From VRUE01 sp963728365 (GTDB lineage: Bacteria; Actinomycetota; Thermoleophilia; Solirubrobacterales; 70-9), in contig CAVSJI010000001.1 in the NCBI GenBank assembly GCA_963728365.1, positions 2,108,001-2,172,000 of the forward strand: DNA of 64,000 bases, in the 5' to 3' direction. Both the position numbers and the translations under genes were made by a program. Shown here one piece after another: positions 36,909 through 46,542 of the stretch. Under the pieces are notes generated by a model. The model ran no database searches, was not told where the DNA came from, and saw nothing but the letters and a program-made list of their open reading frames with translations. Each line of letters begins with the position of its first letter. The stretch's first letter is position 1.

Positions 36909-39900
36909 ACGCCATGACCAAGAAGATCGCGACCGCCCTGCTCGCCCTCGGGGTGCTGCTCGTCCCCGCCTCCCAGGCAAGCGCCGAAGCGGCCCCGGCC
37001 TGGCGCTTTGACATCACGACGATCCCGACCAACCTCGAACCGGGATCCACATATAAATCCGGCGGTAGACTCCCCGAGTACAATCTATTGGCGACCAACG
37101 TCGGTGCGGCACCGACCAAAGGGCCGATCACGCTGACCGACACGCTGCCGACGGGTCTGACGCTGAAAAGCGTCGCAGAAAGGGCTGGTGGCAGCCTGCA
37201 TAGCGCTGCCGGCACCTGTACACTTGCAGCCCCAACCGTCACCTGTGTCTTTCCAGGTCCCATTCAGCCCGGCGGATTTATCAATGTGCAGATTGGGTTC
37301 GACGTTGATGGAACTGGGACGATCCTGCACGAGGGGGACACAGTGGTAGACACCGCGGTCCTCGAAGGCGGCGGCACAGCCGCCACGGTCGCCGAAAACA
37401 CCTCGAAGGTCTCCTCGACTGTCGCCCCCTTCGGCTTCCTGCCGGGCATCCCGGGCTTCGGGATGACCGGTTACGCCGAGGACGGCACTGCGGAAACGCA
37501 GGCCGGCGGGCACCCGCACGTGCTCTCGGTCAACCTGAGCTTCTCTACCGAAAGGCTTGTAATTGGCACACCGGGTGGGGTCGACGGCGGCGAGCGCGAC
37601 GTGTACACCTACCTGCCGCACGGGACGATCGTCAACCCCAACGCGACGCCGCGACGCTGCTTGGAGGTGCTTTTGGAGGCCTTCGACTGTCCGGCGAACA
37701 CCGAGATCGGCGTGGTCAACGTGCTCACCTCGGTTAGCGCTGGTCCGTATGTCACCCCGGAAACCGTCTACAACATGGAACCGGCGCCGGGTAAGGCATC
37801 GAACTTCGGCTTCGTAGTGATCCTCTACCCCGTTCACATCGAGGGCGGGGTGCGCCCCGGCGACTACACCGAGATGGCGGAAACGAAGGACATTCCGGAG
37901 CTGCAGCAGAAGCCTTCGACGGGAGTTCAGCTCTTGTTGCAGGGCGACCCCGTGCCCGAGCGGGACACCCAGGCATTGGCGATGCCGACCAACTGCGCAG
38001 AAGCGCCGGTCGGCGAAGCCGAAGCCTTCTCCTGGGAACACCCGAGCGGCCCGCCTGTGAGGCGCGCCGACGTGATGCGCGACGCCAACGGCAACGAAGT
38101 CGGGATCACCGGCTGCGCGGGGCTTGAATTCAACCCGACGCTGAAGGCACGGCCGACGACCAACGTCGCGGACTCCCCGAGCGGGATCGAAGCCGACCTC
38201 GGCATCCCGCAGACCAGCAGCCTCAGCGAACGAGCCACCGCGCACCTGCGAAAGGCGGTGATCTCGCTGCCCGAGGGGCTGGCGATCAACCCCGCAAGCG
38301 CCAACGGGCTGGGCGGCTGCACGCCCGGGCAGGTCGGGGTCGACCCGGTGAGCGCGGTGCCCAACGGCAACCCCGTGGCCTGCCCGGCGAACTCGCGGAT
38401 CGGCACGGTGGAAGTCGACTCGCCGCTGATCGATCACCCGCTGCCGGGCTCGGTGTACGCGGCAACCCCGCACGACAACCCCTTCGATTCGCTCTTGGCG
38501 ATCTACGCGGTGATCGAAGACTCGCGCGCGGGGCTCCTGATCAAGCTGCCAGCCCACGTGCAAGCCGACCCCAACACCGGGAGGCTCGTCACCACCTTCG
38601 ACAACACCCCGCAGCTGCCCTTCAGCCACTTCAAGGTGAACCTCTTCGGAGGCGCGCACGGCGTGCTTCGCACCCCCTCTGCCTGCGGCGCCTACTCGAC
38701 CACCTCCTCTCTGACCCCGTGGTCTTACCCCGACAGCGGCCCGCCGGCAACCACCCACGACGACTACGCGATCTCAACCCCGCCCGCGGGCGGGGGCTGC
38801 GGGGGCTCTTTGCCCAACAGCCCGAGCCTCGACGCGGGTGTGGTCAGCCCGATCGCGGGCAACTACTCGCCCTTCGTGCTTCACCTGCGAAGGACGGACG
38901 GCTCCCAGCGGTTCTCCTCCTTCAGCGTGAAGATGCCAGAGGGGCTGACCGGCAAGCTGGCGGGAGTGGGCCAGTGCTCCGATGCCGCACTGGCAAGCGC
39001 CGCATCGAAGAGCGGGCACGAAGAGCAGGCAAGCCCCTCCTGCCCCCCAGACACCCACATCGGCTCGGTAACAGCCGCGGCAGGAGCAGGCCCCTCCCCC
39101 TACTACGCCCACGGCGACGCCTACCTAGCAGGCCCATACAAAGGCGCCCCGCTGAGCATGGCGGTGATCACCCCGGCGGTCGCAGGCCCCTATGACCTCG
39201 GCACGATCGTCGTCAAAGCGGCGCTGCATCTGGACCGCAGCAGCGGTCAGATCACCGCCGACTCCGATCAGATCCCCTCGATCCTCGAGGGCATCCCGCT
39301 CGACGTGCGCTCGATCGACGTCAACCTCGACCGCCAGGGCTTCACCCGCACCGGCACCAGCTGCGATCCGAGCTCGGTCGAGGGCTCGCTGGTCTCGACC
39401 CTCGGCCAGCCGGTCTCCCTCTCCTCGCGCTACCAGCTCGGCGAGTGCACCGCCCTGCCCTTCAAGCCAAAGCTCGGCATCCGCCTCTTCGGGGCGACCG
39501 GGCGCGGCGGGCACCCCGCCCTGCGCGGCACCGCGATCATGCCCGCAGGCGGCGCCAACATCGCCGAAGCCTCGGTCGCCCTGCCGCACTCGGAGTTCCT
39601 CGATCAGGCCCACATCGGCACGGTCTGCACCAGGGTGCAGTTCGCCGAAGGCGACGCCAACGGCTCGGCTTGCCCGCCGGCATCGGTCTACGGGCACGCA
39701 ACCGCGACCAGCCCATTGGTCGACTACGCCCTGCAAGGCAACGCCTACCTGCGCAGCTCCGATCACGAGCTGCCCGACCTGGTGGTTGCCCTGAGCGGCC
39801 CGCCCTCCCAGCCGATCCAAGTCGACGCGGTGGCCCGCATCGACTCGGTCAAGGGCGGCATCCGCACGACCTTCGAAGGGGTCCCCGACCTGCCGGTCTC

Positions 39901-40138
39901 CTCCTTCGTCTTGAACATGGCCGGCGGCAAGAAGGGCCTCCTGCAGAACTCGACCGACGTCTGCAAGAAGGTCAACCGCGCCACCGGCCTCTTCGCCGCC
40001 CACAACGGCAAGGGGATCGAACTGCGCCCGGCGCTTCGCAACGGCAAGTGCCGCAAGGCAAAGCGCCGCCACCACCGCTCCCACAAGCGCCATCACCGCC
40101 GCGCGGCGCTGCGCCACCTGCGCGCCGCGGTCAGGTAG
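36905..40138 (+). CDS. Large secreted DUF11-like surface protein (operon protein B)
   Basis: A 1077-residue exported protein whose ATG overlaps the upstream stop (ATGA). Signal peptide: MNAMTKKIATALLALGVLLV, cleaved near ASAEA. A DUF11-like domain is at about 35-185 (ITLTDTLPTGLTLKSVAERA). The remaining 850 residues align by eye along their length with the protein at 42527: DNPFDSLLAIYAVIEDSRAG, LTGKLAGVGQC, YLAGPYKGAPLSMAVITPA, PFKPKLGIRLFGATGRGG. Paired cysteines recur. The C terminus ends in about 25 Lys/Arg/His residues (KRRHHRSHKRHHRR). No enzymatic motif; probably structural, adhesive or envelope-associated. Confidence 0.82.
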   Translation: MNAMTKKIATALLALGVLLVPASQASAEAAPAWRFDITTIPTNLEPGSTYKSGGRLPEYNLLATNVGAAPTKGPITLTDTLPTGLTLKSVAERAGGSLHSAAGTCTLAAPTVTCVFPGPIQPGGFINVQIGFDVDGTGTILHEGDTVVDTAVLEGGGTAATVAENTSKVSSTVAPFGFLPGIPGFGMTGYAEDGTAETQAGGHPHVLSVNLSFSTERLVIGTPGGVDGGERDVYTYLPHGTIVNPNATPRRCLEVLLEAFDCPANTEIGVVNVLTSVSAGPYVTPETVYNMEPAPGKASNFGFVVILYPVHIEGGVRPGDYTEMAETKDIPELQQKPSTGVQLLLQGDPVPERDTQALAMPTNCAEAPVGEAEAFSWEHPSGPPVRRADVMRDANGNEVGITGCAGLEFNPTLKARPTTNVADSPSGIEADLGIPQTSSLSERATAHLRKAVISLPEGLAINPASANGLGGCTPGQVGVDPVSAVPNGNPVACPANSRIGTVEVDSPLIDHPLPGSVYAATPHDNPFDSLLAIYAVIEDSRAGLLIKLPAHVQADPNTGRLVTTFDNTPQLPFSHFKVNLFGGAHGVLRTPSACGAYSTTSSLTPWSYPDSGPPATTHDDYAISTPPAGGGCGGSLPNSPSLDAGVVSPIAGNYSPFVLHLRRTDGSQRFSSFSVKMPEGLTGKLAGVGQCSDAALASAASKSGHEEQASPSCPPDTHIGSVTAAAGAGPSPYYAHGDAYLAGPYKGAPLSMAVITPAVAGPYDLGTIVVKAALHLDRSSGQITADSDQIPSILEGIPLDVRSIDVNLDRQGFTRTGTSCDPSSVEGSLVSTLGQPVSLSSRYQLGECTALPFKPKLGIRLFGATGRGGHPALRGTAIMPAGGANIAEASVALPHSEFLDQAHIGTVCTRVQFAEGDANGSACPPASVYGHATATSPLVDYALQGNAYLRSSDHELPDLVVALSGPPSQPIQVDAVARIDSVKGGIRTTFEGVPDLPVSSFVLNMAGGKKGLLQNSTDVCKKVNRATGLFAAHNGKGIELRPALRNGKCRKAKRRHHRSHKRHHRRAALRHLRAAVR

Positions 40139-40154
40139 CGGGGGAGGCGCAGCG

Positions 40155-42530
40155 GTGCGCAACTCGATGAGAAGGCGCCGCCGCCTGCTGGGGGGCGGCG
40201 CCTGCCTGCTCGTACTCCTCCTTCTGGGGACTGGCCAGGCCCAAGCCTCGGGCCCGCCCCTGGCCGGGCAGCTCTGGGCCTCCCAGGTCGACTCGCGCTC
40301 GGTCACCCTCTCGGCCGAAGTCGACCCCAACGGCTACCTCACCGGCGGGCGCTTCGAGTTCACCCCGAAGACCACCTGGCAAGCCAAAGGCTTCACGGGC
40401 GCCTCGCAGGTGATCGTCAAAGTGATCGGCACCGAAGAAGGGATGATCCCGGTCAACTTCCCGACCGTCTCGGGGCTTGCCTCCGACACGACCTACTACT
40501 ACCGGCTCGTGCTCAGCAACAGCCATGGCTCGCTGACCACACCCTCCTCCGCGCCCTACCCCTTCTTCGTCACCTCCCCGGCCAGTGGCGGAGCCTTGCT
40601 CGCCGACGGGCGCGGCTGGGAGATGGTCTCCCCGGCCGATAAGAACGGCGGCGGCGTCGCCTTCCCCGAAGCGCTTGCCTCCGGCGGCGTCCTGCAGGGC
40701 GCCGCCCAGGGCTCGATGGCGACCTACTCCTCCTCGTCCTCCTTCGCCGGGGGCGCGGGAGCCCCGCCGGCCTCCCAGTACATCGCCAGGCGCAGCGCAT
40801 CGGGCTGGTCGACCGAGAACCTCAGCGTGCCGATCTTCTCGGGCTCCTATGACATCGCCGAGGGCGGCTCGCCCTACCGCCTGTTCTCCACCGACCTCGC
40901 CCGCGGCCTCTTGCTGAACGGCAAGGGCTGCAGGGGCGAAGCCGAAGGCTGCCCGGTGCCCAACCCGAGCCTGGCGGGCACCGACGCCCCGGCGGGATAC
41001 CAGGACTACTACCTGCGCAGCAATGCCACGGGCGGCTTTGAGGCCTTGCTCGGACCGAGCGAGACCGGCCTCTCGGGGCAGAGCGCCTCGGCCTTCGAAG
41101 TCACGCTCGCCGGCGCCTCGGAGGACCTGACCCACGCGGTGCTCTCCAGCTGCGCGAAGCTGAGCGCAAGCGCGACGGACGGCTGCGGCGCCGACGAAGC
41201 CAACCTCTATGAGTTCTCCACAGGAGGCGGCGCCCTCAAACAGCTGAACGCATCTCCGGGCGCGACCCTCGCCGCCCAGGGCGCCAACGCCGTCTCCGCC
41301 GAAGGCGCCCGCGTCTACCTCTACGAAGGCGCCAACCTCTTCGTCCGCGACGGCGCGACCCTGAAGCAGGCCGACGCCGGCGCGGGGGGAGGCGGAACCT
41401 TCGAGCTCGCCTCCACCGACGGCTCGATCGCCTACCTGAGCAAGGCAGGCGACCTCTACCGCTACAACGCCACCGCCAACACGGCGACGAAGCTCACCTC
41501 GAGCGCCGACGTCGAGGGCGTGCTCGGCGCGGCGAGCAACGGAGCGAGCCTCTACTACCTGCGCGCCACGGGTCTCTACCGCTGCGCGGCGGCCAACACG
41601 GCCGCCGCCAACGGCTGCGACTCCGCGACCAAGATCGCCGAGTCCGCGGACATCTCCAACTACCCACCGGCAACGGGAACCTCCCGCGTCTCCTCAGACG
41701 GCACCAAGCTGCTCTTCGCCTCGACCACGCCGCTGGAAGACCGCTACGGGCATACCTACGACAACACCGACCTGGCCACGGGCGAAGCGGACTCCGAGCT
41801 CTACCTCTACGAATCGACCGCGGGGCTCACCTGCGTCTCCTGCAACCCGACCAACGGCCGCCCGACCGGCCCCTCCACGATCCCCGGCGCGGTCGCCAAC
41901 GGCGCGGGCCCCACAGCAACCCTCTCCTATAAGCCCCGCGTTTTCGCCGACAACGGCAAGCGCGTCTTCTTCGATTCCGCCGATGCGATCTCCCCCTCCG
42001 ACACCAACACCCAGGGCGCCTCGGGCAAAGGGGTCACCGACGCCTATGAGTGGGAGGCCCAGGGCGAGGGCTCCTGCACGAGGGCGGCGGGCTGCGCCAC
42101 GCTCGTCTCCTCCGGCAGAGACGCCGCGCCTTCGCGCTTCGCCGACGCCTCCGCCGACGGCGCCGACGCCTTCTTCCTGACCGGCGCCTCGCTGGTCGGC
42201 TCGGACCCCGGCGCCGTGGACCTCTATGACGCGCGGATCGGCGGCGGCTTCGGAGAACCCCCGGGGCCGCTCGCCTGCGAGGGCGACGCCTGCCAGGTCC
42301 TGCCCCCCGAACCGACCGAGCCGACCCTGACCACGCTGCTCTCAGGCCCGGGCAACCCCGCGGTCCACTACACCCGCTACGGCTTCAAGGCCACCAAGCG
42401 CTGCCCGAAGGGCAAGGTGCCAAAGACGGTGAAGACCAAGAAGGGCAAGAAGGTGAAGCGCTGCGTGAAGAAGCGCTCCAAGCGCCACCCGAAGCGCCAT
42501 CACCGCCGCCAGAGGGGGAACAGGCGATGA
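40155..42530 (+). CDS. Large secreted TolB/WD40-like surface protein (operon protein A')
   Basis: A 791-residue exported protein starting 16 nt after the previous stop. Signal: RRRRRLLGGGACLLVLLLLG. An FN3-like module is at 35-130 (SVTLSAEVDPNGYLTGGRFE). A beta-propeller-like region follows, beginning GRGWEMVSPADKNGGG. It is paralogous to the C-terminal part of the 31368 protein: SELYLYESTAGLTCVSCNP, DAYEWEAQGEGSCTR and ACEGDACQ all have counterparts there. The C terminus has CPKGKVPKTVKTKKGKKVK, a Cys, then a Lys/Arg/His tail. Function unknown, presumably at the cell surface together with its operon partners. Confidence 0.82.
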   Translation: MRNSMRRRRRLLGGGACLLVLLLLGTGQAQASGPPLAGQLWASQVDSRSVTLSAEVDPNGYLTGGRFEFTPKTTWQAKGFTGASQVIVKVIGTEEGMIPVNFPTVSGLASDTTYYYRLVLSNSHGSLTTPSSAPYPFFVTSPASGGALLADGRGWEMVSPADKNGGGVAFPEALASGGVLQGAAQGSMATYSSSSSFAGGAGAPPASQYIARRSASGWSTENLSVPIFSGSYDIAEGGSPYRLFSTDLARGLLLNGKGCRGEAEGCPVPNPSLAGTDAPAGYQDYYLRSNATGGFEALLGPSETGLSGQSASAFEVTLAGASEDLTHAVLSSCAKLSASATDGCGADEANLYEFSTGGGALKQLNASPGATLAAQGANAVSAEGARVYLYEGANLFVRDGATLKQADAGAGGGGTFELASTDGSIAYLSKAGDLYRYNATANTATKLTSSADVEGVLGAASNGASLYYLRATGLYRCAAANTAAANGCDSATKIAESADISNYPPATGTSRVSSDGTKLLFASTTPLEDRYGHTYDNTDLATGEADSELYLYESTAGLTCVSCNPTNGRPTGPSTIPGAVANGAGPTATLSYKPRVFADNGKRVFFDSADAISPSDTNTQGASGKGVTDAYEWEAQGEGSCTRAAGCATLVSSGRDAAPSRFADASADGADAFFLTGASLVGSDPGAVDLYDARIGGGFGEPPGPLACEGDACQVLPPEPTEPTLTTLLSGPGNPAVHYTRYGFKATKRCPKGKVPKTVKTKKGKKVKRCVKKRSKRHPKRHHRRQRGNRR

Positions 42531-45505
42531 AGCGCTTCATCGCAATCGCGCTCCTCGCTCTCGCCGCGATCACGGCTCCCGCGGCAAGCGCCTCCTTCGG
42601 CTTCAAGTCAGGCAAAGAAGGCTTCTCGGTCGCGGTCCGCACCGAAGATGGCAAACCCTCCTTCGCGGCGGGCTCTCACCCCTCGGAGTGGTCGGTTCAC
42701 CTCGGCTTCAAGCAGGTCGGCGAATTCCCCGACGGGGACCTGCGCAACCTGAAGATCCAGACCCCGCAGGGGATGCTGCTCAACCCGACCTTTCAGGGAT
42801 CGGTGGCGGCCGACCTGGTGCGCTGCAGCGCCGTGGACTTCCAAACGCCGAGGCAATCCCCCTATGAAACCAGCCTCTCGGGCGAGAGCTGCCCCCTATA
42901 CACCCAGGTCGGCACGATCGAGGTGAAGACCTCCCTGGGGGGAGGGATCACCCGCCGCTTCGGCCTCTTCAACTTGAAGGCGCCGCCGGGGGTCCCCGCC
43001 CAGCTCGGCGCCTCGCCCTTCGGATCGCCGGTGGTCTTCGACGTCGGCCTCGACCCAGACCCCCAGGGCCGCTACACCCTCTCCCTGCAGGCCAAGGACT
43101 TCTCCCAGGCGCTCGACGTGGAGGGGATCGACGTGAACCTCTGGGGGGTGCCCTGGGGCTACTCGCACGACCCCGAACGCGGTGACTGCCTCAACGAGGC
43201 AAACCCGGCCGCCTACCACGGCGAGCTTCACAAAATCGAAATCGTCGAAGGCAAGGAAGTCTTCGTGCCCGCCACCTGCGGGGTCGGCCCGCCCGGGGAA
43301 TACCCCCCCAAAGCCTTCCTCACCTTGCCGGTCGAGTGCTCGGCCTCGCTTTCGTTCACCGCTAGCGCAGATGCCTGGCAGCAGCCAGCGCTCGTCTCCG
43401 CCACGGCGACCAACAACAACACGATCAACCAGCCGGTTGCGCTCACCTTCTGCTCGGGCCTGCCCTTCACGCCGCTGCCCCTGGGCTTCCTCAACACGAC
43501 CAACGCCTCGACCTCCTCGGGCTATGATTTCCGCCTCAAAGCCGACGAGGAAGGCTTGGTCAAACCCGGGACGCTGATCCCTTCCGCGGCGCGCCAGGTG
43601 GTGGTGCACCTGCCCCAGGGAGTCACGGTCAACCCATCGGTGGGCGCCGGGCTAATCGGCTGCACCCCAGCCCAGTACGCCGCGGAGACGCCGTTCAACG
43701 GCCAGGGAAACGGCTGCCCCAACGGGGCGAAGATCGGCGACTTCTACGTCAACACGCCGCTCTTCGAAGACGTGGCGGGCAAGGAATTCTTCGATGGGGC
43801 GATCTATCTGGCCCAACCCCGCGACAACCCCTTCAGCTCGATAGTCGCAGTTTACCTGGTCGCAAAGCTCCCCACCAGGGGCGTGATGATCAAGCTCGCC
43901 GGCAAGATCGACCCCAACCCCACCGACGGCACGATCGCCGCGACCTTCGAGGGCCTCCCCGAGCTCCCCTACACCGACCTGCAGATGAACTTCAGGGCGG
44001 GACAGCGAGCCTTCCTGATCAGCCCGCCCGCCTGCGGGGAAGCGATCACCCGCACCGAGATGACCGCCTGGTCAAACGGGGCGCGGATCTTCGGCACCCC
44101 GACCTCCTCCGACATCTCAAGCGGGGTGGACTACGGCCCCTGCCCGCAGGGCACCCCGCCGGCGAGCTTCGACGCCGTAACCGGCGGGGTCAACTCCAAC
44201 GTCAACTCCTACACCCCCTACTACGTGCACCTCACCCGCCACGACACCGACCAGGAGATCACCGCCTACTCGCTGATCCTGCCCAAGGGGATCACCGGCA
44301 AGCTCGCCGGGGTGCCCTTCTGCCCCGAGCAAGACATCGAGGCATCGCGCCACAACACCGGCTTCGGGGAGGCCGACAATCCCTCCTGCCCGGCCGCCTC
44401 CCAGGTCGGCAGGACCCTGACCGGCTACGGGGTCGGCCCCGCCCTCACCTACGCCGCGGGGCGGATCTACCTCGCCGGCCCCTACCACGGCGCGCCGCTC
44501 TCCCTGGTCACGGTCAACTCGGCCACGGTCGGCCCCTTTGACCTGGGCACGATCGTGATCCGCTCCGCCTTCCAGGTCGACCCCCACACCGCCCAGCTGC
44601 GAATCGACGCCGGGGCCTCAGACCCGATCCCCCACATCATCGACGGCATCCCCCTGCACCTGAGGGAGGTCCGCATCTACATGGACCGCTACCAGTTCAC
44701 CCACAACCCCTCCAGCTGCGCGGCCTCCCAGCTGGAATCGACGATCGCCGGCTCGGGCGCCACCTTCGAAAGCACCGCCGATGATTCCTCTGTGACGATC
44801 GCCCGCCACTTCCAGCTCTTGAACTGCCTCACCTTGGGCTTCAAGCCAAAGCTCGCGATCCGCCTCAGAGGAAGCCCCAGAAGAGGCGCCTACCCCCAGC
44901 TCAGGGCGAGCTTCATCGCCAGAGGGCCCCAGGACTCCAACCTGAAGCGGATCGAGGTCGAGATGCCCCACGCCGAGTTCCTCGCCCAAAACCACATCCG
45001 CGAGATCTGCACCCGCCCCCGCTTTGAGGCGGGGAGCTGCCCGCCGGGCTCGGTCTACGGCAAGGCAGTCGCCTACACCCCGCTCTTGGACGAGCCCCTG
45101 CGCGGCAACGTCTACCTGCGCTCCTCGGCGGGCAAGCTCCCCGACCTGGTCGCCGACCTCTACTCCGGCGCGGTGCGGATCGTCGTCGAAGGCCACATCG
45201 GCCCGACCAAGTCCGGCGGCGTCGATGCCTTCTTTGACGAATTGCCCGACCAGCCGATCGAACGCTTCGTGATGACCCTGCGCGGCGGCAAGCACGGCCT
45301 CTTGACCAACTCGACCAACATCTGCGCGGCGCCGCCCTTCGCCGCGGTCTCGGCGCTTGGGCAGAACAACGCCGGGGCGGAGTTCGACACGGTCTTGAAG
45401 GGGACCTGCAAGAAGCACCGCAAACGCCACAAGCGACACCGACGCCACCATCGCAAGGGCAAGCGCTCGGCGCGGGTCGCGGTGGCACGTGCGAGGAGGC
45501 GATGA
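42527..45505 (+). CDS. Large secreted surface protein (operon protein B')
   Basis: A 992-residue exported protein, start overlapping the previous stop (ATGA). Signal: MKRFIAIALLALAAITAP. It is a paralogue of the protein at 36905 over most of its length, without the DUF11-like domain: DNPFSSIVAVYLVAKLPTRG, ITGKLAGVPFC, YLAGPYHGAPLSLVTVNSA, GFKPKLAIRLRGSPRRG, HGLLTNSTNIC. Cysteines are spaced similarly in both. The C terminus is a Lys/Arg/His tail (KKHRKRHKRHRRHHRKGK). No known catalytic motif. Confidence 0.82.
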   Translation: MKRFIAIALLALAAITAPAASASFGFKSGKEGFSVAVRTEDGKPSFAAGSHPSEWSVHLGFKQVGEFPDGDLRNLKIQTPQGMLLNPTFQGSVAADLVRCSAVDFQTPRQSPYETSLSGESCPLYTQVGTIEVKTSLGGGITRRFGLFNLKAPPGVPAQLGASPFGSPVVFDVGLDPDPQGRYTLSLQAKDFSQALDVEGIDVNLWGVPWGYSHDPERGDCLNEANPAAYHGELHKIEIVEGKEVFVPATCGVGPPGEYPPKAFLTLPVECSASLSFTASADAWQQPALVSATATNNNTINQPVALTFCSGLPFTPLPLGFLNTTNASTSSGYDFRLKADEEGLVKPGTLIPSAARQVVVHLPQGVTVNPSVGAGLIGCTPAQYAAETPFNGQGNGCPNGAKIGDFYVNTPLFEDVAGKEFFDGAIYLAQPRDNPFSSIVAVYLVAKLPTRGVMIKLAGKIDPNPTDGTIAATFEGLPELPYTDLQMNFRAGQRAFLISPPACGEAITRTEMTAWSNGARIFGTPTSSDISSGVDYGPCPQGTPPASFDAVTGGVNSNVNSYTPYYVHLTRHDTDQEITAYSLILPKGITGKLAGVPFCPEQDIEASRHNTGFGEADNPSCPAASQVGRTLTGYGVGPALTYAAGRIYLAGPYHGAPLSLVTVNSATVGPFDLGTIVIRSAFQVDPHTAQLRIDAGASDPIPHIIDGIPLHLREVRIYMDRYQFTHNPSSCAASQLESTIAGSGATFESTADDSSVTIARHFQLLNCLTLGFKPKLAIRLRGSPRRGAYPQLRASFIARGPQDSNLKRIEVEMPHAEFLAQNHIREICTRPRFEAGSCPPGSVYGKAVAYTPLLDEPLRGNVYLRSSAGKLPDLVADLYSGAVRIVVEGHIGPTKSGGVDAFFDELPDQPIERFVMTLRGGKHGLLTNSTNICAAPPFAAVSALGQNNAGAEFDTVLKGTCKKHRKRHKRHRRHHRKGKRSARVAVARARRR

Positions 45506-46245
45506 GGGCCGCCCGCGCCCTGGCGGCGCTCTGCGCCGCCGCTCTATTGCTCGCGGGCTGCGGCGGGGGAGGGGACGGCACGACCGCAACGTCCCCGGGC
45601 ACGGCCGCCGAAGCGCCCGTCCCGGCGAAGCAGCCGCAGAAGGGCACCGCGCGGAACAACGTCAAGGAAGCAAGCGGCGGCGCTTCCCCGCAGAAGGACA
45701 AGCCCAAGCCTTCCTCACGCCACCTCACGGCCACGGTCCGCGTGCCGCCGATCAGCTCCGCCCCGGTGGCGGGCTCGACCAAGCCCGCTCCCGGGGTGAA
45801 GACGGTCCCCGAAGGCGACAACAGCGTGCAGGAATACGGCACCGAGTCGGGCGAAGCAGAGCGCACCGAAGCGGCGATCGCCCTGCAGGGCTACCTCAAC
45901 GCGCGCCTCGAAGAGGACTGGCAGAAGGCCTGCTCCTATCTGGCCCGAAAGCCCCGCGAACAGCTCCAGCAGGCGATCGAGGGCTCCGAAGGCAAGGGGG
46001 ACGTGCCGAGCGATTGCGCCGGGGTGATGGCGCTCTTCGTCAAGGGCACGCCGGCCGCCCAGCTGCGCGAACAGGGGAGGATCGACGAAGTGCTTAGCCT
46101 GCGCGGTGGGGGAGAGGTGTCCGGGGATCCCTCCTACCTGATCTACCTCGGCCCCCCCGGCAAGACCCTCTACAGCATGCCGATGTATCTGGAAGGGGGG
46201 CAGTGGAAGGTGGGGCTGGCGGTGGCTTCGGAATTGCCGGTGTGA
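45502..46245 (+). CDS. Secreted lipoprotein closing the surface-protein operon
   Basis: A 247-residue lipoprotein with start overlapping the previous stop (ATGA). The lipobox LLAGC follows a hydrophobic stretch (ALAALCAAALLLAGC), so the protein is probably lipid-anchored outside the membrane. A low-complexity Gly/Ala/Pro/Lys linker runs to about residue 110. A small globular domain follows (ERTEAAIALQGYLNARLEED, WQKACSYLARKPREQ), like many mycobacterial and actinobacterial lipoproteins with a conserved Cys pair. It may anchor or assemble the four larger exported proteins. Confidence 0.8.
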   Translation: MRAARALAALCAAALLLAGCGGGGDGTTATSPGTAAEAPVPAKQPQKGTARNNVKEASGGASPQKDKPKPSSRHLTATVRVPPISSAPVAGSTKPAPGVKTVPEGDNSVQEYGTESGEAERTEAAIALQGYLNARLEEDWQKACSYLARKPREQLQQAIEGSEGKGDVPSDCAGVMALFVKGTPAAQLREQGRIDEVLSLRGGGEVSGDPSYLIYLGPPGKTLYSMPMYLEGGQWKVGLAVASELPV

Positions 46246-46284
46246 GCGCTCCTGCGGTCCGTTCGGGGGTGAAAGTCATATTTC

Positions 46285-46305
46285 AGCAACTATGATTGCT
46301 ATATT
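46285..46305 (+). promoter_or_regulatory. vapBC promoter and putative operator
   Basis: AGCAA-CTATGA-TTGCT (46285-46300) is an inverted repeat in an AT-rich island. It overlaps the -10-like box TATATT (46300-46305), which ends 6 nt before the GTG of the antitoxin gene. Typical layout for autoregulation by a VapB-VapC complex. Confidence 0.6.
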
Positions 46306-46311
46306 GGGGGC

Positions 46312-46542
46312 GTGGACGAAGCTATACGAACGCACCGGACGACGATAGAGATAGAGGTCCCGGCCTTCGAGGGGGCGCGCGAGGCGCTCGGCACCGCTGG
46401 CTACAAGGAGACCGTCAACGAGGCGCTGCGGGTTGTCAGCCGCGGCGAGCTGCTGCATCGAGGCGCCGAGTTGATCCGCTCCGGTGCTTTCGATCTGATC
46501 ACACCGGCCGAGCTCCAGCGCCTGCGCCAGCCACGGGCGTGA
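46312..46542 (+). CDS. VapB-type antitoxin
   Basis: A 76-residue protein with the ribbon-helix-helix-like N-terminal pattern TTIEIEV...ALGTAGYKETVNEALR seen in VapB antitoxins. The C-terminal tail (ELIRSGAFDLITPAELQRL) would bind and block the toxin. GTG start and likely leaderless. It overlaps the toxin gene by 4 nt (GTGA). Confidence 0.85.
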   Translation: MDEAIRTHRTTIEIEVPAFEGAREALGTAGYKETVNEALRVVSRGELLHRGAELIRSGAFDLITPAELQRLRQPRA

